The notes below the pieces were generated by a model. That model saw only the letters and a list, made by a program, of their open reading frames with translations, was not told where the DNA came from and did no database searches. A DNA stretch of 64,000 nucleotides from Hyphodiscus hymeniophilus (lineage: Eukaryota; Ascomycota; Leotiomycetes; Helotiales; Hyphodiscaceae): contig VNKQ01000009.1 of NCBI GenBank assembly GCA_016508695.1, positions 62,001 through 126,000 on the forward strand, read 5' to 3'. The translations under genes and the position numbers were made by a program. Shown here one piece after another: positions 1 to 9,501 of the stretch (its first letter is position 1; each line of letters opens with the position of its first letter).

Positions 1-160
1 TGAGAGAGACCCCGCCAGTGATTCCAGATAATAGTACTGAGGTCGCAGTAGAGGTTGACCCCGCGGCGATTTGGCGCGTGTAATTGTCCCATTCTTCGTT
101 CAGTTCCTCTGTAGTCATTCCATTGCATTTCTTCTGGTAAGTATCGAAGTCGAAAGGCAT
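1..160 (-). CDS. Small conserved fungal protein, N-terminal part only
   Basis: The minus strand reads 53 codons from the ATG at 158-160 to the window edge without a stop. The peptide starts MPFDFDTYQKKC, continues with a TTEELNEEW segment and ends in a Gly/Ser/Thr-rich stretch that may start a membrane segment. Starts of the type MPFDF..Y.KKC..MT.EEL...W are familiar to me from short uncharacterised fungal proteins. That resemblance is from memory, and no function is known to me. The gene continues beyond base 1, so its length and introns cannot be judged. Its promoter should lie in 161-400, where a 12-bp palindrome occurs at 392-403. Confidence 0.65.
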   Translation of the reverse strand, partial: MPFDFDTYQKKCNGMTTEELNEEWDNYTRQIAAGSTSTATSVLLSGITGGVSL

Positions 161-1065
161 TCTGAACTTGGCTCCCGGGGCCTGAATACAAAGCGGGGAT
201 AAGATGAGGTTGCTGAATACTCCAATAAGTGACACCGATGCCGAATTAGAAATTCAGATGCAGAAGTCAAGAACTAAATGCATATTGAAATCGCGATGCT
301 CGAGGGTGTAAGGCATACAGGTTTCAAGAAGTTCCGTGATGTTTGAAGCATGAAGCATATATGCGGCGCATAAAACAACAAACCCGTACCTGTACTCGAG
401 TACTGGTAGCAAACGAAGTTTCGGGTGCACGATGGAACGCTGACTCCCCAAAGGTCTTCGGCCCCCAAATGTGATCTTGCATCTCCTGCCATGCTTATAA
501 ACTTGACGATTGACGACCGAAAGTCTCAGCTGGCGGCGAGGTTCTACGCTCTTGGGGGAATCGTAGGAAATTCACAACTGGAACGAAAAAATATCCTAAT
601 CAATATTTGTGTCAGAAACTCGATGGATCTTTAGTATCAAAGAGGCAAGGTCGTCGAAAGTTCGAAAATCGAAGCGCTGTTCCAGACTTCCCCAAATACT
701 CCATCCAACATAAAGCGTGGCGCAGGCATGTGCCGCACTGAAGCATCGGGCGCGGGTCAGTCATGAGCTAAAAAAAGAAGCTTTGGGGATCTACGGAGGT
801 ACGGCTTGTTGTGGTGTAAGTTGCGACGTACAGTAGTCAGATCATCAGATGTTGATCTGGCAATTCAAGAGACATCTGAAGTTTCAAACTTGCCCAGGTA
901 GAGGACCTGAGCTCTTCATCGACTTCGACGTACGACACTTGCTGTCGAGCGCATGTGAATTCAGCTGTCGACGTCGCTCAATGAAGACTTTCCACCAGAT
1001 GAGGTCGTCAATGCGGTCGAAAATGCGTCTAATATCGCCGTCTCAGTCAGATTTCGAGGGTCAAA
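161..1065. other. Intergenic region between a divergent gene pair
   Basis: Only short ORFs without coding character are present. The stretch separates the minus-strand gene at 1-160 from the plus-strand HET gene and so should hold both promoters. The one notable element is the palindrome at 392-403. Confidence 0.5.
392..403. promoter_or_regulatory. 12-bp palindrome GTACTCGAGTAC, copy 1
   Basis: A perfect self-complementary 12-mer centred on CTCGAG, 232 bases upstream of the start of the minus-strand gene at 160. Identical copies occur at 9371-9382 and 42931-42942, all outside coding sequence. A dimeric transcription-factor site is the simplest reading, but that is inference. Confidence 0.4.
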
Positions 1066-3030
1066 ATGACAACTATCAGCGGAGATGCCTCTGCCTCCGA
1101 AACGAGTGATGGAATCAAATACAAGCCTCTTCAGGATACTCAAATCCGTCTTCTCAGTTTCCTTCCTCCCCTGGCAGGCGAAGAGGAAATCCAGTGCTCG
1201 CTCGAATCTTTCACGCTCGATCACCCTCCTCCCTACATTGCCTTGTCATATACATGGGGCAGTCAAAAGGAAACGCGGAAGATCCTGGTGGATGGCCAAG
1301 CATTTGAAGCAACCACGAACCTTGAAGCCGCCTTGATGCATTTCAAAGTCGAGCAGGGTTTTCATTTTTGGGTTGATGCAATTTGCATAAATCAAAAAGA
1401 TGACGATGAGAAGAAGCATCAACTCCGGCAAATGCCCATCATCTTTGCAAAAGCGAGAGAGACTAGAGTATGGCTCGGTCGTGAAGCAGACAATAGCGAT
1501 CGAGCCTTCAATGTGATCCAGAGTATGTCCAAGCTACATGCTGAAAACTCTGGGAGAAGCAATTCCAGAGGATCAAGTGATACAGTCTCGTCATCTGAAA
1601 CTCCGGACGGAGGCGACCTAATTGCTTTGCAATGTCTATTGGTCCGAGGATACTGGTTCAGAGTTTGGGTAGTGCAGGAAATTGCCGTCTCAAAGAAAGT
1701 AACCCTATCCTGCGGGGAGTGTCAAATTCCTTGGGATTCGATGCTCAACGCGGCAGAGTTCATGATTTCGAATGATAGATTGCGGTCGATCGAGACGGCC
1801 ATTCGCAAGTCCTACCAGCACCAGAGTTTGGAAGTGCTGCGCTACCGGGACAAACAAGAGAACACTCTTCTCGATGGCATGCAGCGCATTCTTTCGATTC
1901 AGAGCGTACGAAACGATAAGATTATGCCTTACGACCCTTTAGAAAGGCCCCCTGACTCTCTACTGTACTTGCTTTCCAGCCATCGACCTACGCAAGCAAC
2001 CGAAGGAAGAGACAAATACTTTGCGCTCTCTGGTCTATGTCTCGAAGACGAGTCAATTCTCGACCAGACATCCTCTATCAACTCACTTCAAGACATTTAC
2101 ATATTGGCAGCTGAGTCGACAACTAAGGAACACGGACATAGCTCTCTTGATTTTCTCGACTTTGCCGGATGGCCTACACAGATTATGGATCTGCCATCAT
2201 GGGTTCCTGATTGGAGCTATACTCGCGATCGAGCTGTACCATTGCTTTATTGGCAATTGGCTGGCCAGAAACACGAAAATATGGTCGTGTTGAATGCACC
2301 CGGACCGTTCAGCAGCTCTTCTAAAGATAGCTTTTTATTCTGCAAAGACAAATCTCTCTTAGCCCGAGGCTTTGAGGTTGATAGAATTAATGGAGTTGGT
2401 TTCAGCCGGTGGTTGTCCAAAAAAGATAATCCGAATAATGCTGAGATCCGTAATCCAGATAAATCACCCCAATACGGGCTTCAAAAATACATAATTGGTG
2501 ACGAGGATCTTGCGGATGTCATTTGGAGGACATCTGTGTTAAACATCACACACGCGGGTGTTCAGGCGCCTGAAGAGTGGGGACACCTGTTTTACGAACG
2601 GCCTTTTTGTCGCACCGGCTTGAATCTTGATCATGATCTGTGGTACGAGCAGAACGAAAACTTCAAAGTGTATGGCTCTGATTTGAAGACACTTGCACAA
2701 ACGCGGCGGCATCTCCAACTAGAGTCGCCTGGCCGGCAAGACGGTGTTATCAAGCAGGAGACCATGTCTCAACTTCTCAACGCCTTTGACGTTGCAAAGA
2801 CATACAGAAGGCTGGCTACAAGCGAAAAGGGATACATCTGCCTGGCTCCATCAACTACACGTTGCGGGGACATCATTGCCGTTTTATTTGACTGTTCTGT
2901 CCCTGTTGTGCTGCGAGAAAAACCTGAGCATTTTGAATTCATCGGTACTTGCTATGTGCATGGCATTATGAAGGGCGAAGCAATGGGAGGACTTACTAGT
3001 CGCGATTCCGTTGAATTCAACCTTGGATGA
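1066..3030 (+). CDS. HET-domain (heterokaryon incompatibility) protein
   Basis: This is a single uninterrupted 654-residue reading frame. The HET domain (PF06985) starts near residue 57 with YIALSYTWGS, followed by the second hallmark FWVDAICINQ at about 101-110 and a TRVWLG segment. A Ser-rich insert follows at about 165-185, then the SHRPTQAT..RDKYFALSGL segment typical of the family. The C-terminus, with a GD-IIAVLFDCSVPVVLR motif and an ending in F.LG, is the usual tail of long HET proteins. HET proteins trigger growth arrest or cell death when genetically different hyphae fuse, and some act downstream of NLRs. No partner gene is adjacent; an NLR lies about 10 kb away. The start gives the full family length. 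The family call is firm; the specificity is unknown. Confidence 0.93.
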   Translation: MTTISGDASASETSDGIKYKPLQDTQIRLLSFLPPLAGEEEIQCSLESFTLDHPPPYIALSYTWGSQKETRKILVDGQAFEATTNLEAALMHFKVEQGFHFWVDAICINQKDDDEKKHQLRQMPIIFAKARETRVWLGREADNSDRAFNVIQSMSKLHAENSGRSNSRGSSDTVSSSETPDGGDLIALQCLLVRGYWFRVWVVQEIAVSKKVTLSCGECQIPWDSMLNAAEFMISNDRLRSIETAIRKSYQHQSLEVLRYRDKQENTLLDGMQRILSIQSVRNDKIMPYDPLERPPDSLLYLLSSHRPTQATEGRDKYFALSGLCLEDESILDQTSSINSLQDIYILAAESTTKEHGHSSLDFLDFAGWPTQIMDLPSWVPDWSYTRDRAVPLLYWQLAGQKHENMVVLNAPGPFSSSSKDSFLFCKDKSLLARGFEVDRINGVGFSRWLSKKDNPNNAEIRNPDKSPQYGLQKYIIGDEDLADVIWRTSVLNITHAGVQAPEEWGHLFYERPFCRTGLNLDHDLWYEQNENFKVYGSDLKTLAQTRRHLQLESPGRQDGVIKQETMSQLLNAFDVAKTYRRLATSEKGYICLAPSTTRCGDIIAVLFDCSVPVVLREKPEHFEFIGTCYVHGIMKGEAMGGLTSRDSVEFNLG

Positions 3031-3764
3031 TTTCACTACAGAACTCATTGAATGTGACAAATGTTGCCTTCGCCAATCCAGAAAGATTTTAGGAATACTT
3101 TCAAACTGTGGTTGGAGCTCCGCCTTTGTAAGTGTAGGAGCGACCCTATCTTCGATCCAAGGTGAGTCTTTCAGGCTTTAAATCATCTCAATTATATCTA
3201 AGTCCACCTGGCTATCTGACCTGCTTTGTTTGGGCTTTTGAAGTGACAACTTGTGGGGGTCAGCGAAGTCGCTACTGTGTCATTACCTCCAACGGGGCTG
3301 AGTCGACTTCCTTCAGGGGCCTTCGTTCAGGGTCTCGCCTCGTCTAATTAACCGCCTCCTCTAACCGCCTCCTTCAAGCGCTCACCAATATGAAACTGGA
3401 TCCTCCATCTCATGTATTTGGGGGTTGGTGTCCTCCAAATAGAGTTACATTTTCTCATATTGTTAAGCCAACCCATGGAAGCATTTATTCTAGGGATAGG
3501 TCCTGCAATCCTGGTTGCCCACACTGGCCAGGGCCATAGGGTCGATGACACTGCAATTTGATTGCAGTCAGCAGTATATATTTGAGCGATGGTACAACCT
3601 CCTTTAGTAGATTTCTAGTCGATCTCGTAGATTTCTGAATACCTTCATCTGTTGCACCTATCTTACCGTCTCACCCACCTCGTCCTTGCGATTTGGTCCA
3701 CGCTTCCCCTGTTCAACGATCACACTATCAACTCAGACTATACGTTTCTGATTTTTACTTCAAT
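3031..3764. other. Intergenic region and promoter of the secreted-protein gene
   Basis: Contains the 3' flank of the HET gene and the upstream region of the gene at 3765. ORFs here are short and unconvincing. A TATA-like element lies at 3575-3581. Confidence 0.45.
3575..3581 (+). promoter_or_regulatory. TATA-like element
   Basis: TATATAT about 185 bases upstream of the ATG at 3765. This would imply a 5' leader of roughly 150 bases. The transcription start was not determined. Confidence 0.35.
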
Positions 3765-4412
3765 ATGCACACCTCTCACTTCGTGCTGTTCTCGTTCGTG
3801 GCCATGCTGTCTTCAACAACTAACGCACTACCTTCCAAGCCCCGCCAGCAAGGTCCTGGTATCGAACTGACCAATAAGTCCAACCAGCAACAAACATATT
3901 ACTTTTACAACAACTTCTGGAATGGCGATGCAACAGCAGGCGCAAACTTTGATACCCCAATCGAACCTGCAACCACACTTGCACCAGGCCAAACGACCTT
4001 CGTCAGTCTCGAGACATCATTCAAAGGCCGCGTCCAACGAGGAAACATAATACCCTCCACCTGGGTTGAATTTCAGATCAGCGCCTCCAATGATAAAGCC
4101 GCACATGGCGATGTCTCATTAGAGCAAGGTTGTGATGGAGCAGCGACGATCAGCTCGACAGATGGGAGTGGAGTCACTGGCGGCTTTACAGACGATGTTC
4201 TGTCAGCTGCACCGGCAGCTGCTCTTCAGACGAAACCGGATGGATCAAAAGCAATTGCTTCGACGATGGGGAATTGGCTTGCGGGACCGAACCAAGCTGC
4301 GATCGATTATCTCAATGGCGTTGTTGGTCAGAGTAAAGCGTATGTTACTGGTGGAACTGGAGTGCCAGATATTGCAAGCAAGAACAACGTCCTGGCTGTC
4401 GTTTTTTACTGA
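3765..4412 (+). CDS. Small secreted protein of unknown function
   Basis: A 215-residue single-exon protein. The ATG at 3765 is preferred over the upstream in-frame ATG at 3693 because it gives a clean signal peptide: a hydrophobic core at residues 5-18, with cleavage expected near NA-LP at about 20. A short basic KPRQQ stretch follows that could be processed. The mature part opens with an IELTNKSNQQQTYYFYNN segment and has a beta-rich, Thr/Ser/Gly/Asn composition that loosely recalls thaumatin-like or other beta-sandwich secreted proteins. I cannot assign a family. Only one cysteine is visible in the mature chain (GCDG), which argues against a cysteine-stabilised effector and against true thaumatins. 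It is probably extracellular or wall-associated. Confidence 0.8.
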   Translation: MHTSHFVLFSFVAMLSSTTNALPSKPRQQGPGIELTNKSNQQQTYYFYNNFWNGDATAGANFDTPIEPATTLAPGQTTFVSLETSFKGRVQRGNIIPSTWVEFQISASNDKAAHGDVSLEQGCDGAATISSTDGSGVTGGFTDDVLSAAPAAALQTKPDGSKAIASTMGNWLAGPNQAAIDYLNGVVGQSKAYVTGGTGVPDIASKNNVLAVVFY

Positions 4413-5167
4413 GATTTGTGGTTGATGGTCAAAATTTGAATTAGCATAAAGCTTGTCGCATTGAGTGCTTGTCATATTTGGCGTTTGTTTTGTGCTGCTC
4501 CATTTCATGTGGAGGACCGTACTGGAACTTGGTATGATACCCAATAAAGACAATAGAAATTCTGAAAAAAGTTTAGGCTGCGCTGAAGCCGTCCATATGA
4601 TACCCTTCTGAGCTTTTCTTCTGTTCGTTTCTTGATCTTTTTTTCGAGAAAAAACGTTGCGGTGCTGTCACGCAGGGTTCAACTGTGGCCACTGATCTAT
4701 ATCAGTCTTTAAACTTGTCCTGTGCTGCTGGAGCCGCACTATAGACCATCTCCAAACATTTGACAATCTCGAAACTATACTCCGGTCTTGAAGCGTTGTT
4801 AGCTACCGACGGCATTGTTCTGTTCTTGAAACACCCAGCCAGTGCAAGCTAGGTCTGCATGCGAAACAATCTCGAAAGTTAGAGGGAAGTGCAAATTACA
4901 CCTAGATTTGTGTCAAATGAGAGACTATATATATGAAAAGGATCTCGAGAAGTAACTTTACTTTTATTGATACTAGTTTGCCATAGCCTTGTACGAGAAC
5001 ACAACTTACTGAGAATATCTTTTCAGCTGACTTTGACTTAATAGTTTTGTCGATTCTGAGAATTCAAAAAAGGTGTTAGCGCGTTCGACATGCCAATCCA
5101 CCACGATCCCATAAAACTCGTACAATTCACCCATAGCAGGTAGAGAGATCCCAACTATGCTAATAAA
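4413..5167. other. Intergenic region between convergent genes
   Basis: The 3' flanks of the secreted-protein gene (plus) and the MFS gene (minus). No coding signal was seen on either strand. Confidence 0.5.
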
Positions 5168-7046
5168 CTATTCCGGTATCTTGTTCGTCTCAAAATTGCT
5201 GTGTGCCCTGATGTTTGGCCCCCATTTGTACAGAATCCATGGAATTGGCAGCATAGCCAGAGCCACAAATCCGAGAAGACTAGTAGCCCCTAGAGAACTA
5301 TAAGTCAGTTGCTGTACCGTATTGGATACCTATATAAAGGTACATCGTAAGACGTGCTCAAGACATGCTCAAGACAGACTCGAATAGGAGATTTGGTCTT
5401 CCTCAGTACTTACAGCCGATGCCCAAATGCTCGTACACTTTCCATGTCAGCGAAAACATGGGCACGGGAAAGGTGTATCCTACTTGTAATTGTAAAAAGC
5501 GGAAATGTTCCTCCGAAGATATATCGAAGCAAGCCATTTGCGGCGATGGCCGAAGCAGCTGTCAATGCTGCATACGTGTCTACGAGATAAAGGCACGCGC
5601 TGACCTACTTCCAAATTAGTGAAAGTCACGTCTCATTAAGCAAAGTATCATGCTAACATAGGTACAAAGATTGCCCCAACCGTATGGTACGATGGCGAGG
5701 GCGGGAATAATCCAGTGTACGTCTGATCTCGCACTCCACGCAAACCTAGAAGCACGTAAAGGAGCCTATGTTCTAGATTATGAATACGAGAGATCTTTCA
5801 TACCAGAAGAGACCGATTGGCATTCCAAATGACCCAATCATAGCCGCCCACAGTCTGTGTTCAGGAGCCACGATGCCCAACTGGCCATCCATGCTTCGCT
5901 TCTGATACTCTTCCTGATAGAACAATTTGTCAAGAATCACCAAGGTCAGTATGGCAAGTTTGCATCCCAATCCAATCGCTAGGAACACCAAACCACTCTC
6001 GCCGCGATTGAAATGGTACACACTTTCGAAACGTAAGGGAATGGATCCGAAGAAAATGAACAGCACTGCGAAGTTAAAAGCAACATAGAGAGCGAGAAAT
6101 GCTACGATAGGTTCTGTCAAGAGCATCTTCAAAGGTCTGAGGAGGGTGATGAGGAGAATTCCAAGAAGCAGGGCTTTTGCGGCAGGTTTCGCATGCGGAT
6201 TGGCGGCTGATTCTGCCTTTGCATTTCGTCTCAAGATGATCTTGAGATATGTCTCTTCCAAAAACAAGACTGGGATATATGAGACGATCATGATGATTGC
6301 CAGTGCGTATTGTGACCACTTCCATCCATTGTGTTGCGTAACGAAACCTCCAACGATTGGACCAACAGCTGGGCCGAGGAATCCAGTGTACAACAGCAGC
6401 GTACCAGCAACAGCCCTTTCCTTTGGACGAAATAGATCTGCTGATGTACCGGCACATACGCTTAGAGGGGCTCCTCCAAACAGCCCAGCAAAGAGCCGTA
6501 GTACGCATAGGGCTGCGATATTAGGTGCAAAACCCGCTCCAAGGGTAAAAAGAGCGCTTATAGGAACAGCATACCGATACGTGCCCAATCTCCCCACAGT
6601 TTCGCTGATAGGTGCAGACAACATGGGCCCAAATGACAGTCCCAGTGCGTAAGTCGTGAGCGGGACGGTTGCGATTGTGTCCGAGATCTGAAAATCGTAC
6701 ATCACATATGGAATGGCGGGAGTGTAGACGGAACTTCCGAATGCACTGGGAATTGTGTCAACTTCGCTATACGAGAGGAGTATGGGGAGTACTTACACGA
6801 TGAAGCAAAGAATTGATGGGACTGCCACATTGAAGAATTTCTTTCTGCCTGACCAGTCAGAGGAAGAGACGGATCGACCTCAGCAGCTTCTGTTTCCTCT
6901 ATTTTCGTGCTAGCAGCTCCAGCGGAGACGGTCTTCTGAGCTGCATGGATCTGCATTGCGCCGTTGCTCGATTCTACTTTACCAGTCTCGATATGCTGGT
7001 CGTGGATAGTCGTAGCGAGTTCTTGATTAACCGATATCGAATTCAT
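5168..7046 (-). CDS. MFS drug:H+ antiporter (DHA1-type, polyamine/drug exporter-like)
   Basis: Seven exons on the minus strand were reconstructed: 7046-6983, 6878-6797, 6745-5804, 5745-5658, 5604-5484, 5437-5414 and 5289-5168, giving 480 residues. After a short hydrophilic N-terminus come SDWSGRKKFF, the first membrane helix, and SSVYTPAIPYVM. The helix 2-3 loop carries SETVGRLGTYR, a form of MFS motif A, and the following region GPAVGPIVGGF matches motif C of antiporters. The late exons encode VSACLYLVDTY, a Gly-rich FGGTFPLFT and the final LPIPWILYKWGPNIR. The intron removing 6982-6879 is the least certain, so the N-terminal tail is tentative. The gene is intact and probably exports toxic compounds at the plasma membrane; the substrate is unknown. 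Confidence 0.88.
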
Positions 7047-7715
7047 GATGAACGTATTTGTTTCTCTTACTTTGGGAGAGAATAGGACGAGAGGCGCGAA
7101 GACTCTAAAGCCGGAATCATGGTAGACGTAATGATATTTATCAGTGAATGGACGGACGCCTGTGGGAAAGAAATGGAGGAATTAGCGACCCCCAATACAG
7201 AAGTCCCTTGCCGCATACTTCGGCTCTTGCCACTCAGTGAATTTTGAGAAACAGAGCAAAGTTCCAATAGAGCAGCGCGTTGTATGAACGAATCCAAACT
7301 CAAGAATGACTGCCGCTCTGGGCGCAATGATTATGGTTTCATCATGAGTTTTTAACTTCATCATACTTTATGGCTTCCACGCACCTCCATGTACGGTCTC
7401 GCCTATCACCTGGAAGCTTCGCCGCATTGAAATGTCTAGCTACGAATGCAAGCCCCGAACTGTCGCTGCGGTGAAATGCAATTCCCAGATCTGGCAACAA
7501 GGTCCGATCTGATCATCTGAGATACAACAGCAGAACGAGAGACACGAACGTAGAGCTCCGGCTGCAAAACTCATACGGCAAGGAGATGTAGATAGTGGGA
7601 AAACGCCAAGGAGCATGCGAATTAAGCTATAAATCCGAATCTAACTTAAGAATCCAACTGTAAATAAGGGTATCATATTGCTCTCCTCAACTTACAACAA
7701 AGCTCCTGTCATATT
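7047..7715. other. Intergenic region
   Basis: Holds the MFS promoter and the 3' end of GPI3, both minus strand. The short minus-strand ORFs here show no family resemblance. Confidence 0.45.
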
Positions 7716-9243
7716 TTATCTTGCAACTTGCGTTTGAGTTTCTCGCTCCTGCTCTCGCGTTGGACGTTCCTCTCGTCCCTTCTTAGGCCAATTTCTGGCA
7801 ATATCAATTGCATCTCTTGGGGCCCAAAGCTCAAGCAGCAAGAAAAGCAAATAGTCAATGATTACACAGAGGCAAAATAACTTTCCTGCCCAGATACCAC
7901 ATCCATAGTATCTCTTCAGGCGATCAATCAGGGCAAAGCTTTGCACGCCTGCCCTTCCCCTTGTTGCGCTCCAACTTGCCGCTTCTGCAGCGTCGTATCC
8001 ATAGAAGTCTGCTTCGCTCAATGCCCCAGATATGCCATCGTATACACGCTCTGTTCGTTGTGCGACATCGGTCCAAGAATACATCATCTTGACTTGATCG
8101 TGGAACCGTTCTGTCCGCACCTTATTGGCGCGTAGTGCAGCAATTGCTTTGCCCGTAGCTGCAACCAAGTCGTCTTCCTCGGGCTTCGCAAAGACTGTCA
8201 TATGTGCAGGCAATACCTCTGGAATGCCACCAACTTGTGTGCACACCACGTACAGTCCACAACTTGCAGCTTCAACAATCACCGTCCCGAATGCTTCCGT
8301 TAAGCTTGGGTGTAGATAGATATGTCCCCGTACCATCACATCTCGGACCTCCTCATGTCTCACGGGCCCCAGCATCTCCACCCGGTCCTGTAATACATTC
8401 CTTTCCAACATCTGTTCAAGATCGATAGCTTTTGGCCCCGATCCGGCGATTATAAAGCGTACATTTGGATGGGAGGCTAAGATTCGAGGAATTGCTGCGA
8501 CAAGGAGGTCTGTTCCCTTGTTGTAAAACAACCGCGAAATAACAACAATCGTAATTGTATCGTGGGGCCCAACGTGCTGAGGTATGGGTACGACATGATT
8601 CCCAATTGTTTCAGGGGGGTATGAGGGATGATTCATTGGTCGAAAGTTCTCAGCGACGACTGCATTAGGTATGACAGACACCATGAGAGGATCTAGGGAG
8701 GCTCGGAGGACGGTATTCTCTTTGCTGCGCAAGTCAGTGACAGCTCTGAGAGCAGATAGATGACACCCACCATGTATGACTGACGCATATAACATGATCT
8801 ACATCGCTCAGTATGAACTTCAGCAGCTTATTTGTCAAGATACTGGCAGCATCCGCAAATCCAAAGAGCGAATGATCTGTGAAGACAGTCCTCAACCCCA
8901 TGGTCCGCGCATGTAAGATAGCCTCATGGCCTAAACTACTCAAGCTTCCATGTCCATGCACAATTTCGATCTGCTCTCGAATGACAATATTCCGGAAAAT
9001 TGGAAAGAACGAGAAGACAGTGGGAAAGGTAGTTTGCCGATAGATGAGGAGGAATGGGACATGGTAGACCTTGAGACCATTTGTGAGATATCGCACGCCA
9101 GTTCTTCCATCATACGCATGCGTTATAATTATAACTTTGTGTCCACGATCAATGAGCTTGGTAGAGAGCTGGTAGATATGACTTTCGACTCCACCAGGCT
9201 GGGGAAAGAAGAAATCGCTAACCATTGCGATGTTGTAGGGCAT
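7716..9243 (-). CDS. GPI3: GPI3/PIG-A, catalytic subunit of GPI-GlcNAc transferase
   Basis: Transfers GlcNAc from UDP-GlcNAc to phosphatidylinositol on the cytosolic face of the ER, the first step of GPI-anchor synthesis. Two exons, 9243-8771 and 8724-7716, are joined by a 46-base intron that restores CVSHTCKENTVLR. Visible hallmarks are the N-terminal MVSDFFFPQPGGVESH and HGHGSLSSLGHEA, the GT4 glycosyltransferase segment ISRLFYNKGTDLL, and the E-x7-E-type motif in EAFGTVIVEAASCG. A C-terminal membrane helix (CVIIDYLLFLLLELW) is followed by a basic tail. An upstream in-frame ATG at 9288 would add 15 residues; MPYNIAMVSDF is the family-like start. The gene is essential in yeasts and is divergently paired with DBP6. 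Confidence 0.96.
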
Positions 9244-9501
9244 TTTGGCGGTATGTGGCAGTCGTGCTTTTGACCTGCTGGTCAGCACGGCAACTGATGA
9301 TCAAGGCGGAGGATAAGGATGCATCTTGGTTTGCGAGGTTGATGTGTCGCAAAAGGAGGAGGGAGCTACAGTACTCGAGTACAATTTCGTCGCGAAGCCA
9401 GCTGACTTGCGCTGATGGTCCTTCGCGGTCATCGGAACTTTCTTCAGCCTCGTCGGCAAACCTTTCGCCCAACCCCATCGAAACAATCCTAAAGCTTCAG
9501 G
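9244..9501. promoter_or_regulatory. Divergent promoter of GPI3 and DBP6
   Basis: Only 258 bases separate the two opposing start codons, so the genes must share regulatory DNA. The 12-bp palindrome GTACTCGAGTAC lies in the middle of it. Confidence 0.65.
9371..9382. promoter_or_regulatory. 12-bp palindrome GTACTCGAGTAC, copy 2
   Basis: Identical to the copies at 392 and 42931. It sits near the centre of the 258-base divergent promoter, 128 bases from the GPI3 start and 120 bases from the DBP6 start. Confidence 0.5.

Noticed and set aside
6146..6652. 168-codon plus-strand ORF inside the MFS gene
   Set aside because: It lies wholly over exon 3 of the transporter in antisense and has no family resemblance.
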